Shown: positions 40,477 through 49,765, counted from the first letter of the stretch. The stretch: DNA of 64,000 bases from an uncultured Oscillospiraceae bacterium (GCA_947625285.1 CANQNS010000001.1:186001-250000), one strand, 5' to 3'. A program made the numbers and translations. Notes: generated by a model from the letters alone, not told the origin.

Positions 40477-41799
40477 ATGACGGAGCATCCATCCATCCGC
40501 CGGGCCTATGCCGCCGCCGCGGCCAGAGACCCGGGGGAGACCGGCTTTCTGCAGGCGTTGGAGACGCTGTACGACAGCCTGACGCCTTGCCTGGAGGAGC
40601 AGCCCCAGATCGCCGCGGAGGGGCTGCTGGAGCGGCTGGGGGAGCCGGAGCGGACGGTGGCTTTTCCCGTGCTGTGGCAGGACAGCCGGGGCCGCCGCCG
40701 ACAGGCGCGGGGATTCTATATTCAATACTGCACCGCCCTGGGCCCATGCCGGGGCGGACTTGTCTTTCGCCGGGGCATGGACATGGCCGCCGCCAAGGCG
40801 CTGGCGTTGGAGGACACCCTGGAAAAGAGCCTGGCGGGCCTGCCGCTGGGCGGCGGGCTGGCGGGGGCGGACGCGTCCACCGCCGAGATGGGGGAGGGGG
40901 AACGCCGCCGGTTTTGCCGGAGCTTTCTGGAGGGGCTGTATCCCTTTCTGCCCGGCGGCTTCCGGCCCGGCGACTGGGCCGGCCTGGTCCCCCGGCGGGA
41001 GCTGGACCTGCTGACCGGGCAGTACGAGCGTCTGCGGTCCATGGGCCCCGCCGGCGAGGCGGACAGGGGGGCGGAGGACCCGGTCATGACCCGCCAGCAG
41101 GCGGCGGGCCACGGCCTTTGCCGCTTTGCGGAGCTGGCCCTGGGCCAGAGCGGCTGTCCCGGACTGGACGGCCGGACCGTGGTGGTCTCCGGCATGGACG
41201 GACCCGCCCCCTGGGCGGGCGAGCGGGCGGCCCGGGCGGGCGCCCAGGTGCTGGCCGTCGGGGACGAGACCGGCTGTCTGTACGCCGCCGGCGGCCTGTC
41301 GGTCCCGCTGCTGCGGAGCATGGCGGCCCAGCCGGGGCTGCCGCTGCTGCTGTGGGCCATCCGCGCCCCCGGCGTGGAATACCGCCCCGGACCGAGCCTG
41401 TGGGACATCCCGGCGGACGCGGTGTTTTTGTGCGACAGCCACAGCCGCCTGAACGGTTCGGATGCCCGCCGGCTGGCTGCCCTGCGCCCGGCGGGGGTCT
41501 TTGAGGGGGTGCCCCGGGCCTGTACCGCCCTGGCGGGCCGGGTCCTGGCCGGCAGCGGCGTGCTGTACGTACCCGCCATAGCCGCCGGGGCCGGCGGCGC
41601 GGTCATGGCATACCGCCAGCGGGATGCGGTCCTCACCCGCTGGGAGGCCGACCGGCAGCTCCGCGCCGCCATGGAGGCGGTGTTCCAGACCGTGGAGGAG
41701 GCCTGCGCCGACCAGGGACAACGCCGGGATATGGCCCGCGCCGCCCATGCCGCCGCCTTCCGCCGTATCGCCGCCGCCATTCTGGATAAGGGCCTGTAA
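40477..41799 (+). CDS. Degenerate glutamate dehydrogenase paralogue (probable pseudoenzyme)
   Basis: The 440-residue protein aligns by eye with hexameric NADP-type glutamate dehydrogenase over its full length: the QYCTALGPCRGGLVFR segment, LPLGGGLAGAD, the RFCRSFLEGLYPFL helix and LTGQYERLRSM. The substrate-binding Lys of GPYKGG is Arg here, the catalytic Lys of PMGGGKGGSD is Leu, and the GxGNVA nucleotide loop is GMDGPA. Loss of these residues argues against dehydrogenase activity, yet the frame is intact. It may be a regulatory paralogue. ATG 40477 follows GGGAGG. Confidence 0.7.
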   Translation: MTEHPSIRRAYAAAAARDPGETGFLQALETLYDSLTPCLEEQPQIAAEGLLERLGEPERTVAFPVLWQDSRGRRRQARGFYIQYCTALGPCRGGLVFRRGMDMAAAKALALEDTLEKSLAGLPLGGGLAGADASTAEMGEGERRRFCRSFLEGLYPFLPGGFRPGDWAGLVPRRELDLLTGQYERLRSMGPAGEADRGAEDPVMTRQQAAGHGLCRFAELALGQSGCPGLDGRTVVVSGMDGPAPWAGERAARAGAQVLAVGDETGCLYAAGGLSVPLLRSMAAQPGLPLLLWAIRAPGVEYRPGPSLWDIPADAVFLCDSHSRLNGSDARRLAALRPAGVFEGVPRACTALAGRVLAGSGVLYVPAIAAGAGGAVMAYRQRDAVLTRWEADRQLRAAMEAVFQTVEEACADQGQRRDMARAAHAAAFRRIAAAILDKGL

Positions 41800-41873
41800 G
41801 GGGCCGAAAGACCCTGTTTTGGCGAATTAATAACTTTTTAATGAAAATTTAATAACAAATTTGAATCAAAAGA

Positions 41874-41902
41874 TTGCAAAAATTACAAACATATGTTATG
41901 AT
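41874..41902 (+). promoter_or_regulatory. Sigma-70 promoter of the M23 peptidase gene
   Basis: TTGCAA (41874-41879) and TATGAT (41897-41902) are 17 bases apart in an AT-rich region, 29 bases before the start. Confidence 0.75.
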
Positions 41903-41931
41903 AGGCTCGTCATGGAAAGGAGGCTGCTGTC

Positions 41932-43239
41932 ATGACACGATATACACGCGCCCAAAAGGCCCGCCGCTGGACCGGTTTTGTGCTGGCGTTTGCGATGGTG
42001 ATGAGCCTGTTTGCCGGGATGCCCGGCGTGGAGGCGTTCGCCAAATCCAGCGCGGACATCCAGGACGAGCTGGACGAGCTGAACAGCCAGAAAAGCGAGA
42101 TACAGGGCCGGATGAACGCCCTGCAGGATGAGATCGACAGTCTGGATTACGAGAAGGCCAACACCCTGCAAAAGAAGCTGATGTTGGACCAGAAGAACCT
42201 TCTGTCCCAGGAGGAGCTGGATGTGATCCAGGAGCAGATCGACATCATCGACAACAAGCTGGCGAACCTCCAGGCGGACTTGGACCAGGCCCGGGAGGAG
42301 GAGGCTTACCAGCGGGAGCGGTTCCTGACCCGCGCCCGCGCCATGGAGGAGAACTCCAGCGCGGGATATATGGACGTACTGTTTGACGCCAGCAGTCTTT
42401 CGGACCTGCTCACCAGGCTGGACCTGGTGAACGAGGTCATGAGCTATGACGAGGGGCTGGAGGCGGAGTACATCGCCGCCCGGGAGAAGGTGGAGACACT
42501 GGAAGCCGAGGCGGAGGTCATGTACGACGACAACGAGACCCACCGCCAGGAGCTGGAGACCAAGAAGGCCCAACTGCAGGCGGATATCGACGCCGCCTGC
42601 GCTCTGATGGCCCAGATCGACCAGAGCACCGCCGATTATGAGGAGGTCCTGTCCCAAGAGGCGGCCACCGAGGCGGAGCTGGAGGAGACCATCGTCGCCA
42701 AGGAGAAGGAGCTGAAGGAGGCCAAGGCCCGGGAGGAGGCAGCCCGACTGGCGGCGCTGGCCGCTCAGCAGGCAGCCCAGGCCGCGGCCGCTGCCGCCGC
42801 CGGAGCCGCCGGCACGGCGTTCGCCGCCTCCGGCGGCACATGGATGCGCTGGCCCAGCTATACCTCCGTCCTCACCTCCAGCTACGGCATGCGGACCGAC
42901 CCGGTCAGCGGCAAGATATACCGTCTCCACGCCGGCTGCGACGTGGGAGCCAGCTACGGCACCGCCATCTGGGCCGCCGCCGGCGGCACGGTGATCTCCG
43001 CCGGCTGGAACGGCGGCTATGGCAACTGCGTCATGATAAACCACGGCAACGGCTATACCACTGTCTACGGCCACATGTCCCGCATCGCCGTCAGCTACGG
43101 CCAGACCGTGAGCATGGGCCAGGTGATCGGCTATGTGGGCTCTACCGGCAACTCCACCGGCCCCCATCTGCACTTCGAGATACGGGCCAGCGCCACCGGC
43201 CAGTCCATCAACCCCATGGCGTTTTCCTACTACTATTGA
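41932..43239 (+). CDS. Secreted M23-family peptidase with coiled coil (EnvC-like)
   Basis: The 435-residue protein has a signal peptide (residues 1-37), a long coiled coil (about 40-290) ending in an Ala-rich linker, and a C-terminal LytM/M23 domain. The zinc ligands are present in HAGCDVG (HxxxD) and HLHFEI (HxH), so this domain should be active, unlike EnvC itself. Such proteins cut peptide crosslinks or activate amidases during cell separation. GGAAAGGAGG precedes the start, a consensus promoter drives it and a terminator follows. Confidence 0.88.
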   Translation: MTRYTRAQKARRWTGFVLAFAMVMSLFAGMPGVEAFAKSSADIQDELDELNSQKSEIQGRMNALQDEIDSLDYEKANTLQKKLMLDQKNLLSQEELDVIQEQIDIIDNKLANLQADLDQAREEEAYQRERFLTRARAMEENSSAGYMDVLFDASSLSDLLTRLDLVNEVMSYDEGLEAEYIAAREKVETLEAEAEVMYDDNETHRQELETKKAQLQADIDAACALMAQIDQSTADYEEVLSQEAATEAELEETIVAKEKELKEAKAREEAARLAALAAQQAAQAAAAAAAGAAGTAFAASGGTWMRWPSYTSVLTSSYGMRTDPVSGKIYRLHAGCDVGASYGTAIWAAAGGTVISAGWNGGYGNCVMINHGNGYTTVYGHMSRIAVSYGQTVSMGQVIGYVGSTGNSTGPHLHFEIRASATGQSINPMAFSYYY

Positions 43240-43248
43240 TGTTGGTAC

Positions 43249-43287
43249 AAAAAAATACCGTGCCCCCAGAGGGGCACGGTATTTTTT
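43249..43287. terminator. Bidirectional terminator
   Basis: An AAAAAATACCGTGCCCC stem with its complement and a CAGA loop ends in T6. It lies between the convergent M23 and CarD genes. Confidence 0.9.
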
Positions 43288-43297
43288 CTTTTTCGGA

Positions 43298-43816
43298 TCA
43301 GTCCGCCGCGCCGATGGTTTGCAGCCGCCGGGCGATAAAGTCCTGAACGCTGTCCTTCGTGATGCCGAGGGCCACGGCCAGCTCCCCGTACAGCAGGTTC
43401 TCCGCCCGCTCCATATACCGGCGGTCCACCGCGCCGAACTTCAGCTTCTTGCCCTCCCGCTCCACTTTCTTGCGGTAGGCGGACATGGTGACCCGCAGCA
43501 GAGACAGGCAGTCCAGCGCGTTCATCTGGGCCCGGTAGTGGTTTTCCAGCTGCTGCAGGTTCTGATTGTGGTAGGGCTCCGCGTGGATGGTGGGGATCTG
43601 GTCGATGAGGTCCATGGCCTCGTCCCGGGTGATGACCGGCCTGGTGAGCACCTTGTCGTTGTCCACCGGCGTCATGATCGTGCCGGACTGGTAGAGCGGG
43701 GCCAGCACATAATACTGCCGCTCCGGGTCCGTGCGGTTCGGCTTCCTTGTGATCACGTCCTGCACGCGGCACACGCCGGTGCCGCCGTATGAAATGAGAT
43801 CTCCCTGCTGGTACAA
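43298..43816 (-). CDS. CarD-family transcriptional regulator
   Basis: The 172-residue protein has the N-terminal RNA-polymerase-interacting domain (YQQGDLISYGGTGVCRVQDV) and a helical C-terminal domain that contacts promoter DNA. The family N-terminus and an AAGGAG nine bases upstream place the start at TTG 43816; the track start adds a basic segment not seen in the family. CarD proteins stabilise open promoter complexes. It is monocistronic with its own promoter. Confidence 0.85.
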   Translation of the reverse strand: MYQQGDLISYGGTGVCRVQDVITRKPNRTDPERQYYVLAPLYQSGTIMTPVDNDKVLTRPVITRDEAMDLIDQIPTIHAEPYHNQNLQQLENHYRAQMNALDCLSLLRVTMSAYRKKVEREGKKLKFGAVDRRYMERAENLLYGELAVALGITKDSVQDFIARRLQTIGAAD

Positions 43817-43890
43817 AATGACACGCTCCTTAGAAATCCGCGGCCTTCTGCGGCCGCTGAAAAAGTGCATATTACTCCTAACTATATAAT

Positions 43891-43919
43891 ATTGTAGCAC
43901 ATTTTCTCGTTAAATGTAA
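43891..43919 (-). promoter_or_regulatory. Sigma-70 promoter of the CarD gene
   Basis: On the minus strand TTACAT (43914-43919) and TACAAT (43891-43896) are 17 bases apart. Confidence 0.65.
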
Positions 43920-44290
43920 GGATAACTTGCAAATACTGGAATATTTTTTGCATTTTTCACAGTTTTACGGCCGTTGCTTGCATCTCGCCGTGCAAAAATT
44001 TGTCAAAAGTCCCCGCCGTCGGCAAAAAAAACCGTGCCTGCGCGGGAGGGACGGGAAGACATATCTTTGAAAATGTGTCCACGGCCTGGAAAAAGCATCT
44101 GCTCGCCCGGAGGTACGCGCCGGTCACGGTGAATGGAAAGCTGGCGGTGGGCGCCATGAAAAAGGTACAGGAAAGGAGAAAGCACTTGTACGGCCGACGG
44201 AAATATGGTATCATTATCACCGGCAAAATGGTAATTCAAGGCAAAAGACTGATTATAATTATATTTTTCGATAAGGCATAAGTGGAAAGG
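43920..44290. other. Intergenic region before the polysaccharide operon
   Basis: About 370 bases carry no convincing gene. Small frames (44000-44281 plus, 43957-44226 minus) lack good starts. A promoter candidate TTGTAC-N17-TATCAT lies at 44186-44214, about 75 bases upstream of the operon. The rest is a long leader with A-rich stretches and nothing else I can name. Confidence 0.5.
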
Positions 44291-45709
44291 ATGCATGTGT
44301 CGATGTGGAGACGTACAAATAGCGCGGGAAACGAGATAGAGAACATCCGCAGGGTCACCTCCTGGAAACAGGTGCTCTGCCTGGATATCAGCGTCATTCG
44401 TGCGGCGTGCATTTTGCTTTGCGCGATCCTTATCGGCAGCCTGCTGATCGTGGCGGTGTCCGCCATCCCCGACGACGCGATAGACGCGAATATCGCCCTG
44501 TCCTCGGACAAGATGTCCCAGGAGGGGAACTATCCCTCCCTGGTGCCCAATAAGGTCTATTTTCAGCTGGATAACTGGACGGAAGCCGCCATGCTGAATA
44601 TGCTCTATAACGGCGACAGCGGGCATCCGCTGCGGTCGGCATTTGTACAGCGGGAATATGCGCCGAATGATTGGGAAGATGAAGAGGGCCTGTCCGGCGT
44701 GGTCCGTTTAGCCGCGGCGGTCAACGATGGAACGGAGGAAAACGGTACTTTCTGGGTCCGGTCCACTTACTGGCTGGGTATGCGGATATTTCTGCTGCCT
44801 CTGCTTTGTCTGGCGGACTATTTTTCGATCCGATATATGCTTCTTTTTGTCAATCTTCTCGTTGTGGCCCTGTGCACGCTGATCATAGGCAGGCGGTTCG
44901 GTCTAAAGAGCGGGATGCTGTTTTTTACGTCGCTCATCATGCTGAACTGGTATATCCCGATGGTCCAGTGGTGCAACGGGGCGCTGTGCCTTTGGATCTG
45001 TACCGCGGCGATATGCCTGCTTATAAAGCGATATGAAAAGATCAACTTTTTCTATTTGTATTTGCTCATTGGCGCGGCGACCAGTTATTTTGACTGGTTT
45101 TCCGCTCCGCTCATCACGTTCGGCTTTCCGGCGATCATCTCGGTGCTTTGCCTGGAGCGGGATGAAAAAAAGACCAGTGTTTTACAGTACTTCAACCTTC
45201 TCTTCCGCAGCGGGCTGGGATGGTGCGTCGGCTATGGCGGGATGCTGGTCGGGCGCGTGCTGATCAGCTCGATCGTCGGTGGCGATGAATCGCTGGATGT
45301 TTTCCTGGCAAGAGCGACTCAGGACATCGCGAGCAGCGGACAAGAGAGCAATATTTTCTTCGAGATGGCTAAGACGGTCCTCAAGGGGTTCCGCGGCGTC
45401 TTTCCGCTGGCGGGCTTTTCGTATCCTGTGGTGGCGGCTGTTCTGGCCGTCGGCTTTGTGTCGATCAGCGCGGCGGTGCTCATACTCTGGAAAAAGATGC
45501 CCCATCTGGTACCGCTGTACCTGATCTCGCTTCTGCCGTTCCTGTGGTTCATTGTTTTTAACGGATATTGCGTCGCCCACTATTGGATCGCGTTCAGAGT
45601 GTTCGCGGTGACGATCTTTGCCTGGATGCTGATAGCGATCGACACGATCGGATATATGCGCGGCGGGAAGCGGCTGGGCGCGGGAGGGGAATGTCGTGCC
45701 CAGAGCTGA
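44291..45709 (+). CDS. Polytopic membrane protein, putative glycosyltransferase-C-like
   Basis: About 472 residues with roughly ten hydrophobic segments. A large extracellular loop follows the first segment (about residues 55-140), a layout found in GT-C-type lipid-linked sugar transferases and related membrane proteins. No catalytic motif is certain. The start is ambiguous among ATG 44291, GTG 44297 and ATG 44303, all behind GGAAAGG. It is the first gene of the polysaccharide operon and overlaps the GtrA gene by 14 bases, so a role in moving or adding a lipid-linked sugar is inferred. Confidence 0.6.
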   Translation: MHVSMWRRTNSAGNEIENIRRVTSWKQVLCLDISVIRAACILLCAILIGSLLIVAVSAIPDDAIDANIALSSDKMSQEGNYPSLVPNKVYFQLDNWTEAAMLNMLYNGDSGHPLRSAFVQREYAPNDWEDEEGLSGVVRLAAAVNDGTEENGTFWVRSTYWLGMRIFLLPLLCLADYFSIRYMLLFVNLLVVALCTLIIGRRFGLKSGMLFFTSLIMLNWYIPMVQWCNGALCLWICTAAICLLIKRYEKINFFYLYLLIGAATSYFDWFSAPLITFGFPAIISVLCLERDEKKTSVLQYFNLLFRSGLGWCVGYGGMLVGRVLISSIVGGDESLDVFLARATQDIASSGQESNIFFEMAKTVLKGFRGVFPLAGFSYPVVAAVLAVGFVSISAAVLILWKKMPHLVPLYLISLLPFLWFIVFNGYCVAHYWIAFRVFAVTIFAWMLIAIDTIGYMRGGKRLGAGGECRAQS

Positions 45710-46118
45710 CCGAACAAGGCTGGAAAAGCTGATGAGCGGCTCTGCTTTTCGATTTCTGCTGGTTGGCGGAGCGTCCACGGCGCTGGATTTTGCGATCTAC
45801 ACCGTGCTGGGCCTGTGGATCCCGGCAACGCCCGCAAAGCTCATATCCATGCTGTGCTCCACGCTGCTGGCGTTTTTCCTCAACAAGAACTGGACGTTCC
45901 GGGATAAGGAGCAGGGCCTGCTGGTGAGCCTGGGCAAGTATTATCTGGCTCAGGCGGCGAACATCGCGACCAACGTGACCGTAAACGCCGTGTTGCTGCG
46001 CCTTACAGACAGGCGGGTACTGGCGTTCGTCGGGGCCACGGGCGTGGCTATGTGCGTGAACTATCTGCTTCAGAGGCTGTTCGTGTTTCGCAGAAAGAGC
46101 ATAGGAGGCAAGCAATGA
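45696..46118 (+). CDS. GtrA-family membrane protein
   Basis: The 140-residue protein has four transmembrane segments and GtrA-family sequence: FRFLLVGGASTALDFAIYTVL and FFLNKNWTFRDK. GtrA proteins are thought to flip or help move polyprenyl-linked sugars for surface polysaccharide decoration. The GTG at 45696 follows GGAGGG at 6 bases. It overlaps the glycosyltransferase gene by 4 bases. Confidence 0.88.
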   Translation: MPRADRTRLEKLMSGSAFRFLLVGGASTALDFAIYTVLGLWIPATPAKLISMLCSTLLAFFLNKNWTFRDKEQGLLVSLGKYYLAQAANIATNVTVNAVLLRLTDRRVLAFVGATGVAMCVNYLLQRLFVFRRKSIGGKQ

Positions 46119-46852
46119 GATATTCGGTCATTGTTCCGTGCTACAACGAGGAGAAAAACCTGGACAGGCTCATGGACCGGTTCGACCCCATCCAGGAGAA
46201 GCTGACGGCGGCGGGCAAGGAGCTGGAGCTTGTGCTGGTGGAGAACGGGTCTGTGGACGACAGCCATGAGAAGATCGCATCCATCGTGCAGGCGCGCACA
46301 TATGTGAAAGAGGTCCGGGTCAAGGTGAACCAGGGCTATGGCTATGGCATCCTGCGGGGGCTGGCCGCCGGCACGGGTGAGTTCCTTTTCTGGCTCCATG
46401 CGGACCTGCAGCTGCCGCCGGAGGCGATCTTGGACATGATCGCCATCCTGGATGCGAGCGATAGGCCGGACAGGCTGTTCATCAAGGGCTCCCGCCAGAA
46501 CCGCCCCCTGAGCGACCGGTTCTTCACCTTTGGCATGGGCATATTTGAGAGCCTGTATCTGGGCGTCCGGCTGCGGGACATCAACGCCCAGCCTACCTGC
46601 ATACCCCGGGCGTTTTATGAGTCCTGGTCCGACCCTCCCTACGACTTCTCTCTGGACCTGTATACGTATTATATGGCGATGAAAAGCGGCCTGGAGCTGC
46701 GGCGGGTGCCGGTGATCCAGCAGGAGCGGCAGGAGGGCGAGAGCAGTTGGAACACCGGGATGGCATCCCGGATCAAGCTCGTCAAACGGACGCTGGCATA
46801 CAGCAGACTATTGAAAAAGCAGCTGAACAACGGCAAAAACCAGAGAGGATGA
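46115..46852 (+). CDS. Glycosyltransferase family 2
   Basis: The 245-residue protein is a GT-A fold transferase with the N-terminal YSVIVPCYNEEKNLDRLM, the ENGSVDDSHEKI nucleotide-site segment and the metal-binding DXD-like region in WLHADLQLPPEA. It resembles DPM1-like and GtrB-like enzymes but has no C-terminal membrane segment. ATG 46115 follows AGGAGG. With GtrA it forms a likely sugar-to-lipid-carrier transfer module. Confidence 0.88.
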   Translation: MRYSVIVPCYNEEKNLDRLMDRFDPIQEKLTAAGKELELVLVENGSVDDSHEKIASIVQARTYVKEVRVKVNQGYGYGILRGLAAGTGEFLFWLHADLQLPPEAILDMIAILDASDRPDRLFIKGSRQNRPLSDRFFTFGMGIFESLYLGVRLRDINAQPTCIPRAFYESWSDPPYDFSLDLYTYYMAMKSGLELRRVPVIQQERQEGESSWNTGMASRIKLVKRTLAYSRLLKKQLNNGKNQRG

Positions 46853-46859
46853 AAAGCAT

Positions 46860-48515
46860 ATGCGGGCGTTGTTGATACCCAGCGCGACCCTGATCCCCAA
46901 TGATATGCGCAGCAAGATGGGCGCGATACCCAGCTGCCTTTTCCCGCTGCATAACGTCACGATGCTGGAGCGGATCTGCGAGCAGTACAAAAACGCGGCG
47001 GATGAAGTATACGTCGTGGCGGGGCATAACAGGGAGCGTCTGCATGAATATGCCGCGCTCAAGAGCCTCGATGTGCACGTTATAGATATCGACGCGATCC
47101 GCAACCTGGGCTACACGATCTGGTTTGGCGTAAGCTCCATACTGCGGGAGCGTCAGGATGTGGAGCAGATATACATCAATTATGGCGATACGTTGCTGTC
47201 CAATCAGCCTGCGGCGGAGCGCAGGGATGTTTTGTATTACTCCCGGGAGAGCATCTCCAAGGAGTGGACGTTTTTTGAGCATGATAACGGGCGCATCCGC
47301 GACGTTGTGGACAAGGGATATGCCGTTGCCAGTGGCGCGGCCTTTGGGAACGCCTTCCCGGGCGTCTTTGAGATCGCACGGCCGGACAGCTTTTTGCGTG
47401 AGCTTGAAAAGGCCCTGCGCGCCCCGGCGGGCGATCTGGACCCGTTTTATCAGGCGGTCTGGCAGTACAGCGCCACGCGGCCCTTTGCGTGCGTTCTGGC
47501 GGAGGACTGGTTCGACGTGGGCCACAGCGACCGCTATGCCCAGGCCAAGACCATGGTCGCCGCCAGGCTGTTCAATTCCATAGAGATCGACCGTGACCGG
47601 GGACTTCTGACGAAGAGGAGCCGCAACCGGGAAAAGCTCATTGACGAGATCAAGTGGTATCTGCGTATGCCGAGCCGGCTGCAATATCTGACGCCGCGGA
47701 TATACAGCTATTCGCTGGATTGGAGCGACCCCTATGTGACCATGGAGTATTACGGCTACAACACGCTCCACGAAATGCTGGTCTATGGCGATATCACGGA
47801 GCCTCAGTGGCGGAAGATATTTCGGAAGCTGCTCTTCATATTAGAGGATATGCGGTGCTTTCAGGTCAACGACGGCGCGGCGACGCGGCGGGAGGTGCTG
47901 GAGCAGATATACGTCAGCAAGACGATATCGCGCCTGGAGGAGCTCAAAAAAGACGAACACTTCACGCCGTTTTTTGAAAACAGGATCACAGTTGACGGCG
48001 CCGTTTTCCCGTCGCTGGAGGAATATATCGGCTTTCTGCCGCCGCTTCTGCGGAGCAGGCTGGTGGAGGATGCGCCGGCGTTTTGCATTATCCATGGGGA
48101 CCTGTGCTTTTCCAACATCCTGGCGGAGAACGATTTCGGCTTTTTGCGCCTGGTGGACCCCCGGGGCAGCTTTGGCGGGTATGATATCTATGGGGACCAG
48201 CGTTATGAGATAGCAAAGCTGATGCACAGTCTGGACGGCCAGTATGATTTTATCATAGAGGATATGGTCCATGTGGCGGTCGAAGGGGCGTGCATCCAGC
48301 TTCGCAGGCCGCCCAGGAAACAAAAGGTGTCGGGGATCTTTCAGGATGTCTTTCATGACTACATGAGCGACTGGGAGGATCTGAAACTGATCGAGGGACT
48401 GCTGTTCCTCAGCATGATACCGCTGCACAGCGACCATGTGAACAGACAGTACGCGATGCTGGCAACGGGACTGCAGCTGCTGCGGGAGGCAGGGATAGGA
48501 GAGAGCGATGGATGA
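46860..48515 (+). CDS. Fused sugar/alcohol nucleotidyltransferase and kinase-like protein
   Basis: The 551-residue protein has two domains. Residues 1-240 resemble nucleotidyltransferases (LIPSATLIPNDMRSKMG, YINYGDTLLSN, DVGHSDRYAQA). Residues about 260-520 resemble aminoglycoside/choline-kinase-type phosphotransferases, with the catalytic loop CIIHGDLCFSNIL and the magnesium-site segment LVDPRGSFGG. Activation of a small alcohol or sugar by phosphorylation and nucleotidyl transfer is the likely job, like LicA plus LicC in one chain. The first domain's glycine-rich loop is altered, so its activity is uncertain. Confidence 0.75.
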   Translation: MRALLIPSATLIPNDMRSKMGAIPSCLFPLHNVTMLERICEQYKNAADEVYVVAGHNRERLHEYAALKSLDVHVIDIDAIRNLGYTIWFGVSSILRERQDVEQIYINYGDTLLSNQPAAERRDVLYYSRESISKEWTFFEHDNGRIRDVVDKGYAVASGAAFGNAFPGVFEIARPDSFLRELEKALRAPAGDLDPFYQAVWQYSATRPFACVLAEDWFDVGHSDRYAQAKTMVAARLFNSIEIDRDRGLLTKRSRNREKLIDEIKWYLRMPSRLQYLTPRIYSYSLDWSDPYVTMEYYGYNTLHEMLVYGDITEPQWRKIFRKLLFILEDMRCFQVNDGAATRREVLEQIYVSKTISRLEELKKDEHFTPFFENRITVDGAVFPSLEEYIGFLPPLLRSRLVEDAPAFCIIHGDLCFSNILAENDFGFLRLVDPRGSFGGYDIYGDQRYEIAKLMHSLDGQYDFIIEDMVHVAVEGACIQLRRPPRKQKVSGIFQDVFHDYMSDWEDLKLIEGLLFLSMIPLHSDHVNRQYAMLATGLQLLREAGIGESDG

Positions 48516-48921
48516 GAAATATCGGCTGACATTCGTCTTTGACATCGATGGGACGATCTGCCCCATCAAGCGATCGGACCAGCGGTATGAGGATCTCGTG
48601 CCGTTTCCGGAGATGGTGGAGCGCATCCGCGCCTATAAGGCGCAGGGGGCGAAGATCGTGCTGCTGACGTCACGGAATATGAATTCCTACAACGGGAACA
48701 TCGGCCTTATCAACGTCAAAACGGCGCCGATCCTGCTGGAGTGGCTGAAGAAGTGGGATATCCCCTATGACGAGGTCGTGTACGGCAAGCCCTGGCCGGG
48801 CCATAACGGCTTTTATGTGGACGACAGGACCATCCGGCCAGACGAGTTTTTGCACAAGAGCGTGGAGGAGCTGAACGCCATCTGCGAGGCGAGCCGGTGC
48901 GGGACGGAGGATAAGGCATGA
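48508..48921 (+). CDS. HAD-type phosphatase of polysaccharide biosynthesis
   Basis: The 137-residue protein has HAD motif I VFDIDGTICPI, motif II in IVLLTSRNMN, and the VYGKPWPGHNGFYVDDRTI segment with the Lys and acidic motif. Short HAD proteins of this type are encoded beside nucleotidyltransferases in capsule loci. It overlaps the fused gene by 8 bases and the next nucleotidyltransferase by 4 bases, which implies tight coupling and a shared pathway. Confidence 0.8.
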   Translation: MDEKYRLTFVFDIDGTICPIKRSDQRYEDLVPFPEMVERIRAYKAQGAKIVLLTSRNMNSYNGNIGLINVKTAPILLEWLKKWDIPYDEVVYGKPWPGHNGFYVDDRTIRPDEFLHKSVEELNAICEASRCGTEDKA

Positions 48922-49634
48922 CGATCGTGATCACGATGGCGGGGCTGGGCAGCCGCTTTCGCAAGGCCGGGTATACGGTGCCCAAGTACCGGATCGAGGT
49001 GAAGGGCCATACGCTGTTCTATTGGAGCATGCAGAGCCTGAGAGGATTCGCGTCGAAGAAATATGTGTTCATCGTGCGCAAAGAGGACGACGCTTCGGCG
49101 TTCATCAAGGACGCCTGCGGGGAGCTAGGCATAGCCGACCCGGTGGTCCTGGAGATAGACCGCCTGACGAGCGGTCAGGCGGAAACGGCCGCGCTGGCGG
49201 AGCCCTATTGGGACGAGGACGAACCGTTGCTCATCTATAATATCGACACCTATGTGGAGGCCGGGCAGATGAGCGACAAAGACCTGCGCGGCGACGGTTT
49301 CATCCCGTGCTTTGCGGGCGAGGGGGATCACTGGAGCTTCGTGCGGCTGGATGATAGCGGGAAAGCGGTGGAGATACGGGAAAAGACGCGGGTCTCCGAC
49401 CACTGTACGGTGGGCGCTTACTACTTCAGGACGGCGAAGCTCTATATGGAGCTGTATAGAGAATATTATTTGAGCGGGGACCGGCCGCTGGAAGCGGGGG
49501 AGAGATATATCGCGCCGCTGTATAACTATCTTGTGCGGGAGAAGCACGGCCAGGTGTTCATATCCGATATCCCGCCCCGGTGCGTCCATGTTCTTGGTAC
49601 GCCGGAGGAGGTGGAGGCGTTCCGGGACGCCTGA
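48918..49634 (+). CDS. Sugar nucleotidyltransferase
   Basis: The 238-residue protein is a GT-A-type nucleotidyltransferase with the nucleotide-binding MAGLGSRFRKAGYTVPKYRIEVKG, the YNIDTYVEA metal-site segment and the VGAYYFRTAKLY region. The GLGSRF loop and Lys are intact, unlike in the upstream fused protein. It probably makes an activated sugar or phospho-alcohol for the surface polymer built by this operon. It is the last gene before a terminator-like hairpin. Confidence 0.85.
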   Translation: MTIVITMAGLGSRFRKAGYTVPKYRIEVKGHTLFYWSMQSLRGFASKKYVFIVRKEDDASAFIKDACGELGIADPVVLEIDRLTSGQAETAALAEPYWDEDEPLLIYNIDTYVEAGQMSDKDLRGDGFIPCFAGEGDHWSFVRLDDSGKAVEIREKTRVSDHCTVGAYYFRTAKLYMELYREYYLSGDRPLEAGERYIAPLYNYLVREKHGQVFISDIPPRCVHVLGTPEEVEAFRDA

Positions 49635-49765
49635 CCCGGAACGGCGCCCGCTTTGGCGGCCGGCATTTGGTTTTATATTGGAATAGCTTGCAAACGGTGC
49701 CAACATCCCGCGAGAGCCAGGAAGGCCAGTGGGCAGAAAGACACCAAGGCATAAATAACGCCAGC

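Noticed and set aside
44000-44281. 93-residue plus-strand ORF before the polysaccharide operon
   Set aside because: It overlaps a promoter candidate and has no recognised sequence pattern; treated as leader.
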